A stretch of 64,000 nt of DNA from SEAL01 sp032153715 (GTDB taxonomy: Bacteria > Patescibacteriota > Saccharimonadia > Saccharimonadales > Saccharimonadaceae), in NCBI GenBank assembly GCA_032153715.1, contig JALDYR010000001.1, forward strand, positions 310,001-374,000, in the 5' to 3' direction. Positions within the stretch are counted from its first letter, which is position 1, and every line of letters starts with the position of its first letter. A program made the translations under genes and the position numbers. The notes under the pieces are model-generated. The model did not search any database, was not told the DNA's origin, and worked only from the letters and a program-made list of their open reading frames with translations. Below, piece after piece: positions 31,154 to 40,065 of this stretch.

Positions 31154-32455
31154 ATGAAGATCGCGCTGCTCTACCCGGAAGTGTACGACATGGCAAGGTA
31201 TAAGGAGGGCCGCAAGGAGTTTCCACCCTTTGGCGTACTCTACCTTGCGCCCGTTATCGCCGCCGATGGTCATCATGTTGACATTCTCAAAGTCAGCCCG
31301 GACACGTCTCGGCTTGACCTGCGCGAATATGACGCGGTCGGCTTCAGCCTGTCCTCGTCAGCAACATACGGCATCATGCTTGCCGCCAGAAACCAAAGTC
31401 AGTTCCACGAGGACGCATTGATAATGGTTGGCGGCGTACATTGCAACTTTTACCCTGAAATGAGTCTTCGTGACTTCAGGGCGCATGTTGCGTCATACGG
31501 TGAATCCGAAGAGACTATCTGCCAAATCATTCAGCAAAAAGGCAAAAAGTCATTCGAGGGAATCAAAGGCGTGATGTGGTATAAAGACGGTGTCGTCGTG
31601 CGCAACCCACCGGTTACGCTCATTCGAGACATTGACCAGCTACCGCTGCCAAGTCGCTCCCTTCTACCTAAAAATGACTTCGTACTCACCGACAGGCTTG
31701 CCGGAACGCAGCTACGGATGGCGCATGTCATGTTCAGCCGAGGCTGCCCATTTCCGTGCACATTTTGTGCAGCCGGACAAACCAAGATTCAGTATCGTAG
31801 TGGCGCAAGCGCACGAACAGAGCTTGAGCACCTCATCGATGAGTATGACATTCAAGGCTTTTCTATCGTCGACGACAACTTTGTCGTTGCTCGACAGAAA
31901 GTAATGGATATCTGCAAAAACATCGAGGATCTCAACCTTTACTGGTCGGCACTTTCCCGTGTCGATACAGTAGACGAAGAGCTGCTTGACTACATGGCTA
32001 CGTCTGGATGCATTGAGATCAAATTTGGCATGGAATCGGGAAGTGAGCGTCTTCTGAAACTGATGCGCAAAAACACAACCCAAGCCAAGATCAAGAAGGC
32101 CGTCGACCTTGCTGTAAAAGCCGGTATTGAGGCGAAGGTCTTCATCATTCACGGCTATCCAGGTGAAGACCTGGAGTCAACACAGGAGACGATCAACCTC
32201 CTCAGTGAGATGGGCGATAGCATCTCTCGTGTATCCCTGTTCCGCTTCGTACCGCTTCCAGGTACGCAGGTCTATGCCCAGAATTACATCGACGGCACAC
32301 ACCTTCAAAGTGACTGGAACGGAGACTGGTCGAAGTTTCACATTCATCACAATGAACGCAGATGGTGGGGATCCGACAAAGAATGGATGGAGGTTCAAAT
32401 TGGGTACGAGAAACTTCGAGAGTTCGTAGAAGCGAACTGGAATACACAAGGTTAG
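31154..32455 (+). CDS. B12-binding-domain radical SAM enzyme
   Basis: A 433-aa protein with an N-terminal Rossmann domain of the cobalamin-binding type (residues 1-130: PPFGVLYLAPVIAADGH, then VGGVHCNFYPE) and a radical SAM barrel with the cluster motif CPFPCTFC (C-x3-C-x2-C, about 199-206). Typical members are methylases or use AdoMet radicals without B12. The DxHxxG cobalamin motif is not seen, so cobalamin may not be bound. It is co-transcribed with the thymidylate-kinase-like gene. The substrate is unknown. Confidence 0.8.
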   Translation: MKIALLYPEVYDMARYKEGRKEFPPFGVLYLAPVIAADGHHVDILKVSPDTSRLDLREYDAVGFSLSSSATYGIMLAARNQSQFHEDALIMVGGVHCNFYPEMSLRDFRAHVASYGESEETICQIIQQKGKKSFEGIKGVMWYKDGVVVRNPPVTLIRDIDQLPLPSRSLLPKNDFVLTDRLAGTQLRMAHVMFSRGCPFPCTFCAAGQTKIQYRSGASARTELEHLIDEYDIQGFSIVDDNFVVARQKVMDICKNIEDLNLYWSALSRVDTVDEELLDYMATSGCIEIKFGMESGSERLLKLMRKNTTQAKIKKAVDLAVKAGIEAKVFIIHGYPGEDLESTQETINLLSEMGDSISRVSLFRFVPLPGTQVYAQNYIDGTHLQSDWNGDWSKFHIHHNERRWWGSDKEWMEVQIGYEKLREFVEANWNTQG

Positions 32456-32462
32456 GTTCTAC

Positions 32463-32505
32463 CGCACTAGTCGCACACTGCAAAGTGTTCGACTAGTGCG
32501 TTTTT
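32463..32505 (+). terminator. Terminator of tmk-radical SAM operon
   Basis: A perfect 11-bp stem (CGCACTAGTCG arm) with an inner ACACT/AGTGT pair, followed by TTTTT. Confidence 0.9.
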
Positions 32506-32550
32506 CACATATGGACACTATACGCTCCAAGAATGCTATCATAAGACTAT

Positions 32551-32877
32551 ATGCTTCATTTAAAATCATCCCCTACCCTTGCAGACATTCAAGAATACGT
32601 TCGACAGCTTGAAGACGAGCGCGGCTTTACCGACGTAACGCTTCAGCAGAACTGCTTATTGCTTGGCGAAGAAATCGGGGAACTCTTCAAGGCGATTCGT
32701 AAAGTTGAGAACATGCGCATCGACCACAACTCTAAAGTAGGTACAGTCGAAGAAGAAATTGCAGATGTCATTATCTTTTTATGCTCAATTGCTAATCGCT
32801 TAAATATCGATGTCGAACAGGCTTTCCGCGATAAAGAAGAAATTAACAAGCAAAGAACTTGGGAGCGAACAAATTAG
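32551..32877 (+). CDS. MazG-like nucleotide pyrophosphohydrolase
   Basis: A 108-aa all-alpha NTP pyrophosphohydrolase: EEIGEL (residues 37-42) and EEEIADVIIF (about 70-79) supply the acidic residues that hold magnesium. It would hydrolyse NTPs or dNTPs to the monophosphate and pyrophosphate, a house-cleaning role. A TATCAT box ends eight nt before the ATG. It opens the AT-richer accessory block. Confidence 0.85.
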   Translation: MLHLKSSPTLADIQEYVRQLEDERGFTDVTLQQNCLLLGEEIGELFKAIRKVENMRIDHNSKVGTVEEEIADVIIFLCSIANRLNIDVEQAFRDKEEINKQRTWERTN

Positions 32878-32954
32878 CGTTCCCCCCGTTAGAATTTAGC
32901 TACGATTAAATCAGAGTTAGAGCGTACGTCACAATAACCTGATATCATTAATTT

Positions 32955-33611
32955 ATGGCAAAAAGAAAATCAACAAATAAGTACTTACTGATTGTTATTT
33001 GCATCTTTATCTTGGGAACGATTGCAATATTACTCTGGCCTTCATTGCTAAATAAAAGCTATTACTCTACCGATAAAAATCAGGCTCACTCGAAGCTTGA
33101 AAAGCTACTGAGCAACATCACCCCGTCTGCACAACTTCTATACACCAATGTTCAAGATAATGGCTGCGGCAGCAATGGCGTAGGCCTTACTGCCTACACC
33201 TCATGTTCGCTCATTGCGGAAAAATATTTTAAAGCTAACGAAAATGCTTCACAAGTAATAACACAACTTGATTCTCTGCTTAGGCAGCAAGGCTATACTA
33301 GCTCAACTTATTCAAACGACTATCACGCCCAAAAGACACTTGCTGTGCCGAAGGGCCTACAGGAAGGCTCTGCACCTTATAAAAGTACAGACAGTACAGA
33401 ACATTTGAGACTTTACGTTGAGTTTTTTGATCGTGGCGATAGTTTTACTGAAAACTATTTGATTGAAAAGTTAGTTAAGGATAAGAAGCTGCCACAGCCC
33501 TCGGATGACGATTGGTACTTCGGTATTCAATTGCAAAAAACCTACTGGGAGTGCAATTCAACTTCGCTCTTTGAGCTGTATTGCCCGCCACCACCCAGCG
33601 AGCCAAAATAA
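32955..33611 (+). CDS. Hypothetical membrane-anchored extracytoplasmic protein
   Basis: A 218-aa protein with a basic N-terminus, one membrane helix (about 10-29) and an exported domain of about 185 residues with Cys pairs (DNGCGSNGVG and SCSLIAEKY near 70-84; ECNSTS and LYCPPPP at the C-terminus). No family is recognised. Leaderless-type TATCAT box six nt before the ATG. Confidence 0.6.
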   Translation: MAKRKSTNKYLLIVICIFILGTIAILLWPSLLNKSYYSTDKNQAHSKLEKLLSNITPSAQLLYTNVQDNGCGSNGVGLTAYTSCSLIAEKYFKANENASQVITQLDSLLRQQGYTSSTYSNDYHAQKTLAVPKGLQEGSAPYKSTDSTEHLRLYVEFFDRGDSFTENYLIEKLVKDKKLPQPSDDDWYFGIQLQKTYWECNSTSLFELYCPPPPSEPK

Positions 33612-33727
33612 TTCTGCAGGTGATTCAATCCTATTCAGCTCTTAGCTCAGTTCTAACTTCAGAAAGAATGTTGTACCATAACACTTATGCTATTTATGAT
33701 TGTGCACCTATCCTGTATCCTTAATCT

Positions 33728-33844
33728 ATGATCAATAGTGTAGAAATTATTAGCAGTTTACGTCAAATTCAAGCAAAATTTCTCAAAAGAAAGTTAAATG
33801 TTAACTTGGAAGGTCTAACTACGGATACGAAAGCAATCTTGTGA
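33728..33844 (+). CDS. 38-aa leader-type small protein
   Basis: A small open frame MINSVEIISSLRQIQAKFLK... ending in TGA that overlaps the GTG start of the next gene (GTGA). The four-base overlap argues that it is translated and couples translation of the membrane protein after it. No homologue is recognised. Confidence 0.45.
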   Translation: MINSVEIISSLRQIQAKFLKRKLNVNLEGLTTDTKAIL

Positions 33845-34614
33845 AACAAAAAATTATCATATATAGCGCCTACTTGCTACTAACCCTCAGCGTCTCACTT
33901 CTCGCTATTCAGTTAATCCACCCTGACACTAATCTTCATAGGCAAATCACCTCAACGACAGAGGAGGATCTTATGAAGAAACACCTCCGAGATAAATATG
34001 ATCAGGAATTCAATATCATCGGCAAGGCTTCGATACGAGAAGAAAGTGGAGTCAAGGTAGTACACGCATACGCATCCAGGCAAGAAGATTCCGGCATCGC
34101 TGGCAGCACCTTCGACATCCAGCGAAATGAAAACGTCAACACGTACCGCGACAACTTCCCTTGGCGTTACTATTCAGTCGTTGAGAATATTAGAGTTGGC
34201 GAATTTGTAAGCACGATAACAAACAAAGAGGTCAAAGCAAGCACTAGAACTCTCCTCTCAATGAACTACACCTCTGAGGTAGCGGCGCCCATGCCCACCT
34301 TTGAGTCATTCAGTAAGACACAGCCAGCAAACTCCATCGTCTACGACATCAATCTCAGCTCAACTGACCATCAAGTAACCGCAGAGGACTTAGAGAAGCA
34401 TGCAGCCTATCTCTACAAAGTATGGCACAGTCTTGGCATCAATGCGGAAGCAGTCAAGATTCAAGGAAGCTATACGATAGGCAGCGATACAAGCGGCAAC
34501 GAATTTAACGGAGATACAGATTTAATCTGCCGCTTTGACGAAGAGTCTATGTTTGCAATAAAAAAACCAACTCAGCTGACATCATGCTTTAAAACAAGGG
34601 GGTCGCTGCAATGA
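33841..34614 (+). CDS. Hypothetical signal-anchored protein
   Basis: A 257-aa protein starting at GTG with one N-terminal membrane helix (about 5-24). An exported domain follows with no recognised motif and two Cys residues near the end. The GTGA overlap with the 38-aa frame and the ATGA overlap with the next gene define a three-gene unit. Function unknown. Confidence 0.6.
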   Translation: MKQKIIIYSAYLLLTLSVSLLAIQLIHPDTNLHRQITSTTEEDLMKKHLRDKYDQEFNIIGKASIREESGVKVVHAYASRQEDSGIAGSTFDIQRNENVNTYRDNFPWRYYSVVENIRVGEFVSTITNKEVKASTRTLLSMNYTSEVAAPMPTFESFSKTQPANSIVYDINLSSTDHQVTAEDLEKHAAYLYKVWHSLGINAEAVKIQGSYTIGSDTSGNEFNGDTDLICRFDEESMFAIKKPTQLTSCFKTRGSLQ

Positions 34615-35210
34615 CAAACCCTAATAGCAATCCCCGCATAAAAGTCGGTACAACTATAATATTTGCCGGAACGATCGTTTTCGTATATGCATGTGCATTC
34701 GCTGTCATCCAGAAAGATTTTCCAAATTGGCAGTATCTAGTCGCCTGCTCTCTTCTCTTACTTACGGGGATCGCAGTTCACCGCAACTACGTATTCGCTG
34801 GAATTCTATATCCGCTCACGGAACTAGCAAGTATCCTGGTTACTGCTAGCATAACACTTATCTATGGCATACAGCTGGCGAATCCTTTTTTTATCATCCC
34901 TATGTTGCTGAATCCCGTAGCCCTACTCATCCGCATCGCAACAATCGTCCTCCCTATCCTATTTGTACTATATCTAATTCGAAACCAATATCTGTTTAAA
35001 GATAAATTTAGCCGAACGAAGTCTAAAATCAACACCAGTGATAAAAAGTTTGATATCTTTAATTTAATTAGCTCTGTTAACCAAAGTTTCAAAAAGGCCA
35101 TGTTGACATCAAAGGGCCCTACTTTCACTTCCACGAACCTATCGGTGACAATAGCAATAAGTATTACAGTCATTGTCATCATCTACTCCATTCTAAAGTC
35201 GCCACAATAA
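34611..35210 (+). CDS. Multi-pass membrane protein, unknown
   Basis: A 199-aa protein with five predicted helices (about 13-32, 37-52, 58-82, 85-118 and 178-196) and a basic cytosolic loop between the fourth and fifth. It overlaps the upstream anchored protein by four bp (ATGA), so the two may form a complex. No family is recognised. Confidence 0.6.
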   Translation: MTNPNSNPRIKVGTTIIFAGTIVFVYACAFAVIQKDFPNWQYLVACSLLLLTGIAVHRNYVFAGILYPLTELASILVTASITLIYGIQLANPFFIIPMLLNPVALLIRIATIVLPILFVLYLIRNQYLFKDKFSRTKSKINTSDKKFDIFNLISSVNQSFKKAMLTSKGPTFTSTNLSVTIAISITVIVIIYSILKSPQ

Positions 35211-35381
35211 TCACAAAAGAACCGATAATAAAAAGAATTTTACTCTTACTACATAGACAGGCCTAATTTAGTTTTCGATATTATTGCCTCTATAATCCGA
35301 TCTTAAACTGTTAATTCAATTCTTAATATTTTAGAAACCAGGTTAGAAATGGGACCTTAGTCTATTTGTTATGATTAAGAC

Positions 35382-35924
35382 ATGTCAGAACAGAAAAAAA
35401 TCCTCTACAACGAAGAGCCATTTGACGCCACTCGATCCTATGAAAAAGGTGGCTGGCGAAATCTTTCCGAAATAGTCCACGATGAATTTAATATAAAAGG
35501 GTTTTTCGGTGACTATCGTTGGCTCAGTAATTTTAGCAAAGTGACAGTTCAATTAGATGGCGTGACATACCCAAGTGTTGAAGTTGCCTACCATGCGGCA
35601 AAGCACACCCCACAAGACAGAGATTACTTTTTGAGCTGTTCAAGCGAGGAGTCGGTTACATACAACAGAACACATACACCAACTTTTTATACGCCAAAGG
35701 CGTGGAATGCAACAAAGGTCGAAGTCATGAGATTCTTGTTGGAGCAGAAGTTTGATCCAGCATTAAATCCAGACGTAGCCCAAAAGTTACAAAATACAGG
35801 CAGCAGATACATAGAAGAAACAAACTGGTGGGGTGATAAGTTTTGGGGTAAAGATTTAACGGGTGAGGGTCTGAATACATTAGGCATTCTGATTATGGAA
35901 ATACGAGACAATCCGCCGACTTAA
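35382..35924 (+). CDS. NADAR family protein (YbiA-like)
   Basis: A 180-aa protein with the NADAR fold: FFGDYRWLSNF (about 41-51), YPSVEVAYHAAKH (about 65-77) and ETNWWGDKFWG (about 147-157). NADAR proteins act on ADP-ribose derivatives; recent work describes members that remove ADP-ribose from guanine in DNA as antitoxins, and others that act on riboflavin intermediates. No DarT-like partner is adjacent, so the role here is open. Leaderless-type promoter (TATGAT six nt before ATG). Confidence 0.85.
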   Translation: MSEQKKILYNEEPFDATRSYEKGGWRNLSEIVHDEFNIKGFFGDYRWLSNFSKVTVQLDGVTYPSVEVAYHAAKHTPQDRDYFLSCSSEESVTYNRTHTPTFYTPKAWNATKVEVMRFLLEQKFDPALNPDVAQKLQNTGSRYIEETNWWGDKFWGKDLTGEGLNTLGILIMEIRDNPPT

Positions 35925-35964
35925 ATAGCCAAGATAGTTCTCCTTCATCCATAACGCCATATCA

Positions 35965-35990
35965 TTTTCGTAATGCGTAGAAATTATTCT
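35965..35990 (+). repeat. Interspersed intergenic motif, copy 1
   Basis: TTTTCGTAATGCGTAGAAAT-type sequence, also found at 38211-38237, 38741-38765 and, more diverged, 43490-43510. Each copy lies 25-50 nt upstream of a gene of the accessory block. Confidence 0.4.
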
Positions 35991-36019
35991 GAACATCCCC
36001 TCTCTGTTACTATAAATCT

Positions 36020-36730
36020 ATGAATGAACCATTTATTAGAAGTGTTCGCCTTTTAGAGAATGACGATTCAAGTTATCCTTATTCTATTCCTGCTGTTAGG
36101 GACTTTGAGTCCGTACGGTTTACTGAGCCCGTAACCTTTTTCGTCGGAGAAAACGGAAGCGGCAAATCAACCCTTATTGAAGCTCTCGCGGTGGCCGCCG
36201 GATTTAATGCCGAAGGCGGAACGAAAAACTATAACTTTAGTTCGCAAGATACGACCTCCTCACTTTCACATAAAATTAATCTTATTCGCAGCTCCAAACG
36301 AGAAAAAGCCGGCTACTTTTTGCGTGCCGAAAGTTTTTACACAATGGCAAATTATACCGATAAAGGCGTGGATCACCCTTTACTATTCGATAATAAGCGC
36401 CTTCATGAACAATCTCATGGTGAAGCATTTCTATCTATCGCTAAGAGCTTTGACAAAGGGTTGTTTATCTTTGACGAGCCAGAATCCGCCCTATCCCCAC
36501 AGCGACAACTCGCACTACTCGTTATAATTAACGATTTAGTAAACCAAGGATCACAGCTCATCATCGCGACACACTCTCCCATTCTTCTGGCATATCCAAA
36601 ATCGACGATCTATCAACTTTCGCAAACGGGCATAGAAACAACCGACTATGATGATATTGAGCACGTCAACCTAACTCGTGATTTCTTAAATAACCCATCG
36701 CAATATTTGAATAGCTTACTAAAAATCTAG
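36020..36730 (+). CDS. ABC-type AAA ATPase (COG3910-like)
   Basis: A 236-aa standalone ATPase: Walker A GENGSGKST (about 48-56), an LHEQSHGEAFL signature-like segment, Walker B LFIFDEPESALSPQRQ (about 148-163) and the switch His in ATHSP. There is no membrane partner, as in RecF/Rad50-type or phage-defence ATPases. Next to it are a nucleotidyltransferase-like gene and a nuclease-like gene, each with its own promoter. Confidence 0.8.
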   Translation: MNEPFIRSVRLLENDDSSYPYSIPAVRDFESVRFTEPVTFFVGENGSGKSTLIEALAVAAGFNAEGGTKNYNFSSQDTTSSLSHKINLIRSSKREKAGYFLRAESFYTMANYTDKGVDHPLLFDNKRLHEQSHGEAFLSIAKSFDKGLFIFDEPESALSPQRQLALLVIINDLVNQGSQLIIATHSPILLAYPKSTIYQLSQTGIETTDYDDIEHVNLTRDFLNNPSQYLNSLLKI

Positions 36731-36775
36731 CTAGGCCAGGGTGAAACTAAAGGCACTTATGTATAATTGGTAACA

Positions 36776-37354
36776 ATGAAAGAAGTTCTAATAAGGCAGG
36801 CGCAATTACAAAACGAGGCGAGCGTCCTACTAGCCTCTACGGCTGTTCTCTCGTTTCTAAGAAAGCTAGGCAAGCCAGTTCAGACCGGAAGCTCCGTTAC
36901 GGGACTTATGGCTTATCCCGATATAGACTTTTCAATTCAAAATGACATGTTTAATATTAACGACGCGATTACACTTACCCCTCGGCTATTTGGCGAGCTA
37001 AAAATATCCGCACTAAAAATTGCCGACTTTAGTAAAAACGAAAATGAGAGCGCTGGATACTATATCGGATTTGAATTGCCTTTTAATAACCGAACTTGGC
37101 ATATTGACGCAACCGTCGGTAAGGTTGGACCTGTCTCCACAAACCCTCCGGAGCTTGCCACGTGGATTGATGATATGACTGATGATAGTCGCGTCAGTAT
37201 ACTTGAACTGAAAAAGCAGCTTATTGATACGAAACGATACGTCGGCGCGCGATCGCAGCCGCCATACACGTTTCGCTCCGTTCACCTATACGAAGCCGTG
37301 TTAAAAGGTGGCGCAAGAACTATCGAAGACCTAGAGACCTATTTCAAAGCTTAG
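36776..37354 (+). CDS. Nucleotidyltransferase-fold protein
   Basis: A 192-aa protein with a minimal nucleotidyltransferase motif: GSSVTGLMAYPDIDFSI (about 38-54), i.e. GS followed by an Asp-x-Asp pair. A later Asp in WHIDATV (about 113) would complete the metal triad. The substrate is unknown; antibiotic- or tRNA-directed enzymes share this fold. TATAAT ends eight nt before the ATG, which selects this start. Confidence 0.55.
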   Translation: MKEVLIRQAQLQNEASVLLASTAVLSFLRKLGKPVQTGSSVTGLMAYPDIDFSIQNDMFNINDAITLTPRLFGELKISALKIADFSKNENESAGYYIGFELPFNNRTWHIDATVGKVGPVSTNPPELATWIDDMTDDSRVSILELKKQLIDTKRYVGARSQPPYTFRSVHLYEAVLKGGARTIEDLETYFKA

Positions 37355-37432
37355 TCGATTTAATTCTAACCTGACAAATCACGCCATGCCAAACATAAGT
37401 ATTACGAGAGATTCCATTGAATGTCTCTCTAA

Positions 37433-38149
37433 TTAATTTAAAATATCAATATCGGCAACAAGCGCCCTATGATCTGAGACATAGACGTCCGGACAGGCGA
37501 CTCGTTTAATGTCATACACAGATGAAGGCACGGTTATATAATCAAGCGTGCCGTTGTTTTTTGGCATTGACTCATAATCTGCAATATCCGTACTAAGCGT
37601 ATAGTTCTTTAGTCGAGTTTGCTTATAAGCGGTTAGATTAAAGTTATTGAAATCTCCAAGGATGATCGGTTCAATAGTACGCTCTTCGCATAAATCCATC
37701 AGTTCATTGAGGTGTAGATCAGAGTATAAGTCACTATTTCCAAAATGAACTGTGCAAACATCAATTAACGTACCGCCAAAGTCAACTTTGCAAAATAGGA
37801 CCGAGGTTTCTTCATCGTAGTCAGGATGTTTTCTTAGGAAATACGTTTCCGACGAAATAATCGGGTATTTCGATATAAAGGCGAGCCCGTATGACGTTTC
37901 TTGTGTCATGCCGCCGTCTCTATCTATTTGCCCGTCTCTTTTGTAGGTAGGAGCAGCTACTCTGTATTTATATCCAGTTTTATCAGCAATATAGTCTGAC
38001 TGTGGGAGAGTAGAGAAAGCATGATTTGTTTGCGCTTCTTGAAATGCGATAAAGTCTGGAGCTTCACTACCGACAAGTGAAATAATATTGTCCTTTCGAT
38101 TATCCCAATCAAAATAACACCAGAGATTCAAAGTCATTGCTTTTAACAT
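37433..38149 (-). CDS. Endonuclease/exonuclease/phosphatase family protein
   Basis: A 238-aa EEP-fold hydrolase: LNLW near the N-terminus, APDFIAFQEA with the metal-binding Glu (about 38), FISKYPII, VHFGNSDLYSDLH, ILGDFNNFN (catalytic Asp and Asn, about 166) and SDHRALVADI (catalytic Asp-His, about 226). Substrates range from DNA to phosphodiester lipids; no membrane or secretion signal is seen. TATGAT ends six nt before the ATG. Confidence 0.85.
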   Translation of the reverse strand: MLKAMTLNLWCYFDWDNRKDNIISLVGSEAPDFIAFQEAQTNHAFSTLPQSDYIADKTGYKYRVAAPTYKRDGQIDRDGGMTQETSYGLAFISKYPIISSETYFLRKHPDYDEETSVLFCKVDFGGTLIDVCTVHFGNSDLYSDLHLNELMDLCEERTIEPIILGDFNNFNLTAYKQTRLKNYTLSTDIADYESMPKNNGTLDYITVPSSVYDIKRVACPDVYVSDHRALVADIDILN

Positions 38150-38210
38150 ATGAATATCATACCACTTTACGCATCATCTCCGCGCTCACTCCATACAACA
38201 CACCACATCC

Positions 38211-38237
38211 CTTCTGTGGCGCATAGAAGTTAACTAT
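38211..38237 (+). repeat. Interspersed intergenic motif, copy 2
   Basis: CTTCTGTGGCGCATAGAAGT-type sequence sharing the GCRTAGAARTTA core with the copies at 35965 and 38741. Confidence 0.4.
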
Positions 38238-38260
38238 AGGTGTCATGTTATAGTTAAATC

Positions 38261-38695
38261 ATGATCGCAGAATTAGAATCTGGGTTTACTCTTGTAGCCA
38301 ATCAGCCACCATGTATAAACGCCACGTTTACCCGGGAAAGTTTTACAAATGCAGAAGATGATCGAGGGCAAGCATTTTTGTTCGAGAGGACTCAAGAGCC
38401 GGCTGTCTTTGTCGAGGTCATCCATACACTACCAGAAAAAATTAGAGGAAATCATGTTCATCAAAATTGTGATGAAACACTCAATGTGGTCTCTGGTAAA
38501 CTCGCCCTCTACTTACTTTGTAACTGCAATGATAAGCACGTATTAAGACGCACTATGGAAAAAGGCGACACTGTCACTACTCACAAGGGCACACCCCACG
38601 CACTTCAAGCGCTAGAAGAAACTGAGATCGTAGTACTCTTCGATAAAGACCCCCGCAAGGATCGCGACAGGGTACAAATTGTAAATTTTAAGTAA
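38261..38695 (+). CDS. Cupin-type sugar isomerase-like protein
   Basis: A 144-aa protein of the WxcM/FdtA-like cupin group: KIRGNHVHQNCDETLNVVSGKLALYLL carries the metal-binding His and Glu residues and THKGTPHALQALEETE the second motif. Relatives are 3,4-ketoisomerases of dTDP-sugars, but no sugar-nucleotide genes are adjacent, so the role may differ. TATAGT six nt before the ATG. Confidence 0.75.
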   Translation: MIAELESGFTLVANQPPCINATFTRESFTNAEDDRGQAFLFERTQEPAVFVEVIHTLPEKIRGNHVHQNCDETLNVVSGKLALYLLCNCNDKHVLRRTMEKGDTVTTHKGTPHALQALEETEIVVLFDKDPRKDRDRVQIVNFK

Positions 38696-38740
38696 TATTT
38701 ACACACGGATCAGCACCAACCGCATACAATACGCCCTACT

Positions 38741-38765
38741 ATTTCCGTTATACATAGAAATTACT
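38741..38765 (+). repeat. Interspersed intergenic motif, copy 3
   Basis: ATTTCCGTTATACATAGAAA-type sequence; its end overlaps the -10 box (TATACT, 38766-38771) of the HIT gene. Confidence 0.4.
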
Positions 38766-38777
38766 TATACTAAGAAC

Positions 38778-39197
38778 ATGATTGGCAATAACTTCGTACT
38801 TTGGGAAAACGATGATTTTATCGTTAAGACCCCCTTTAATCCTCACGTCCCTTATAATGAAGGTCTTCACATTATTGTTGCGCCAAAATCCGACATCGAG
38901 GCTGCGTGGCAAGATCCTGCAATTTCGGGTCGGGCCTTTGAATTGGCATCCCGCGTATCAGCTATTATCAAAAATATCGGCTTAGCACCTTGGCTGAACA
39001 TCCAGGCGAATGGCAACTGGGGACTATTGCCAGATAGCACGCCTTTCTTTCATTTGCATATTTACGGCAGAAACAAAACACATAGTTGGGGCAGGCCTAT
39101 TATTCTTCCTGAATTACCTGGGGCATATAAAAATGACCCGATGCCAGAAGATGACCGCGATAAGGTTATTGAAGCGATGAAATCGTTCACATTTTAG
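38778..39197 (+). CDS. HIT-like superfamily hydrolase
   Basis: A 139-aa protein with HIT features: EGLHIIVAPKSD (about 28-39) and FFHLHIYGR (about 90-98), in which H-L-H-I-Y replaces the full HxHxH triad. The catalytic His may be the second one, or activity may be altered. HIT proteins hydrolyse nucleotide conjugates such as AMP-lysine. Leaderless-type TATACT box. Confidence 0.65.
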   Translation: MIGNNFVLWENDDFIVKTPFNPHVPYNEGLHIIVAPKSDIEAAWQDPAISGRAFELASRVSAIIKNIGLAPWLNIQANGNWGLLPDSTPFFHLHIYGRNKTHSWGRPIILPELPGAYKNDPMPEDDRDKVIEAMKSFTF

Positions 39198-39256
39198 CCA
39201 TATCTATAAAATTGACTCTAATTAAAATATATTAATGTACGTTCGATAGATTGTCA

Positions 39257-39350
39257 GACGCACATGCGTCCAGCTAATACACCTTCGTGACGCTGGAGGT
39301 TTGCACATGCAGACCCCGAGCGTCACACCTCACTAAATGTGAGGCTTTTT
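39257..39350 (+). promoter_or_regulatory. Hairpin array with terminator before the racemase gene
   Basis: Successive hairpins: GACGC-ACAT-GCGTC (39257-39270); a perfect 8-bp GTGACGCT/AGCGTCAC stem (39287-39294 with 39319-39326) with an inner GGTTTGC/GCAGACC; and CCTCAC/GTGAGG followed by TTTTT (39328-39350). The repeated GACGC and GCGTC blocks can pair in several ways. The racemase promoter (TATAAT 39356-39361) starts after the terminator, so this may be the end of the HIT transcript or a small RNA. Confidence 0.45.
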
Positions 39351-39367
39351 ATTGCTATAATAAGCAT

Positions 39368-40063
39368 ATGAAGCATATTGGAATTGCGGGCATTACTATA
39401 CCCGGATCACTACTTTGTATCGACGAGATTATTGCCGAAAGCTACAGACACTTTGGACAAGACAGCGGCACGCATCCGAGAATCACATACACAAACCCTC
39501 CTTTGAGTGAAACTGATCCGCCTATGATCAACAAGCAGTGGGATAAAGTTGCCGACGACCTGCTCGAATCAATTGCTATTCTGGAGAAAGCAGGGGCAGA
39601 CTTTGTTATCATTCCTTCAAATTCACCTCATTACGCCATAGATATCGTTCAAAAACAGTCACCCCTACCTGTGATAAGTATCGTTCAAATTACGATCGAT
39701 GAATGTTTAAAGCGCGGCTTTAAGAAGGTTGGAATTTTAGGCGTTGGCATAACAATGAGCGACGGGCTATACGAAGTCCCGCTTCGAAAAGCGGGTATTG
39801 AACCCTTCGTGCCATCCGCCAGTGACCAACAGGCAATCGACCACCTCCTCTACAGCGAGGTCATCCATGGCAAGCCGACGTCAGAAACGACTAGTAAAAT
39901 GAAGGCATTCATCCAAAAACTCAAAGACGCAGGTTGTGATAGTTTTATTGCGGGATGTACGGAAATACCAGTCGTCATCACTAGCGAAGATGAATCACCG
40001 CTTCCATTTATCGATACGACACGGCTGTTAGCGAAAAAAGCTTTCGAGGAAGCTACTCAATAA
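39368..40063 (+). CDS. Aspartate/glutamate racemase family protein
   Basis: A 231-aa protein of the Asp/Glu racemase fold. The second catalytic cysteine is clear in FIAGCTEIPVVI (about 200), but the first, normally in a CNTxH motif, is replaced by Ser in IIPSNSPHYA (about 86). Such one-cysteine variants include altered-specificity racemases. The start at ATG 39368 is six nt after a TATAAT box. A cupin gene follows two nt downstream, so the two are co-transcribed. Confidence 0.75.
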   Translation: MKHIGIAGITIPGSLLCIDEIIAESYRHFGQDSGTHPRITYTNPPLSETDPPMINKQWDKVADDLLESIAILEKAGADFVIIPSNSPHYAIDIVQKQSPLPVISIVQITIDECLKRGFKKVGILGVGITMSDGLYEVPLRKAGIEPFVPSASDQQAIDHLLYSEVIHGKPTSETTSKMKAFIQKLKDAGCDSFIAGCTEIPVVITSEDESPLPFIDTTRLLAKKAFEEATQ

Positions 40064-40065
40064 GA

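Noticed and set aside
35382..35924. DarT/DarG-type toxin-antitoxin pair
   Set aside because: Only the NADAR protein is present; neither neighbour resembles a DNA ADP-ribosyltransferase.
39257..39350. Riboswitch controlling the racemase
   Set aside because: The racemase promoter lies after the terminator, so the hairpins would not be in its mRNA, and no known riboswitch consensus was recognised.
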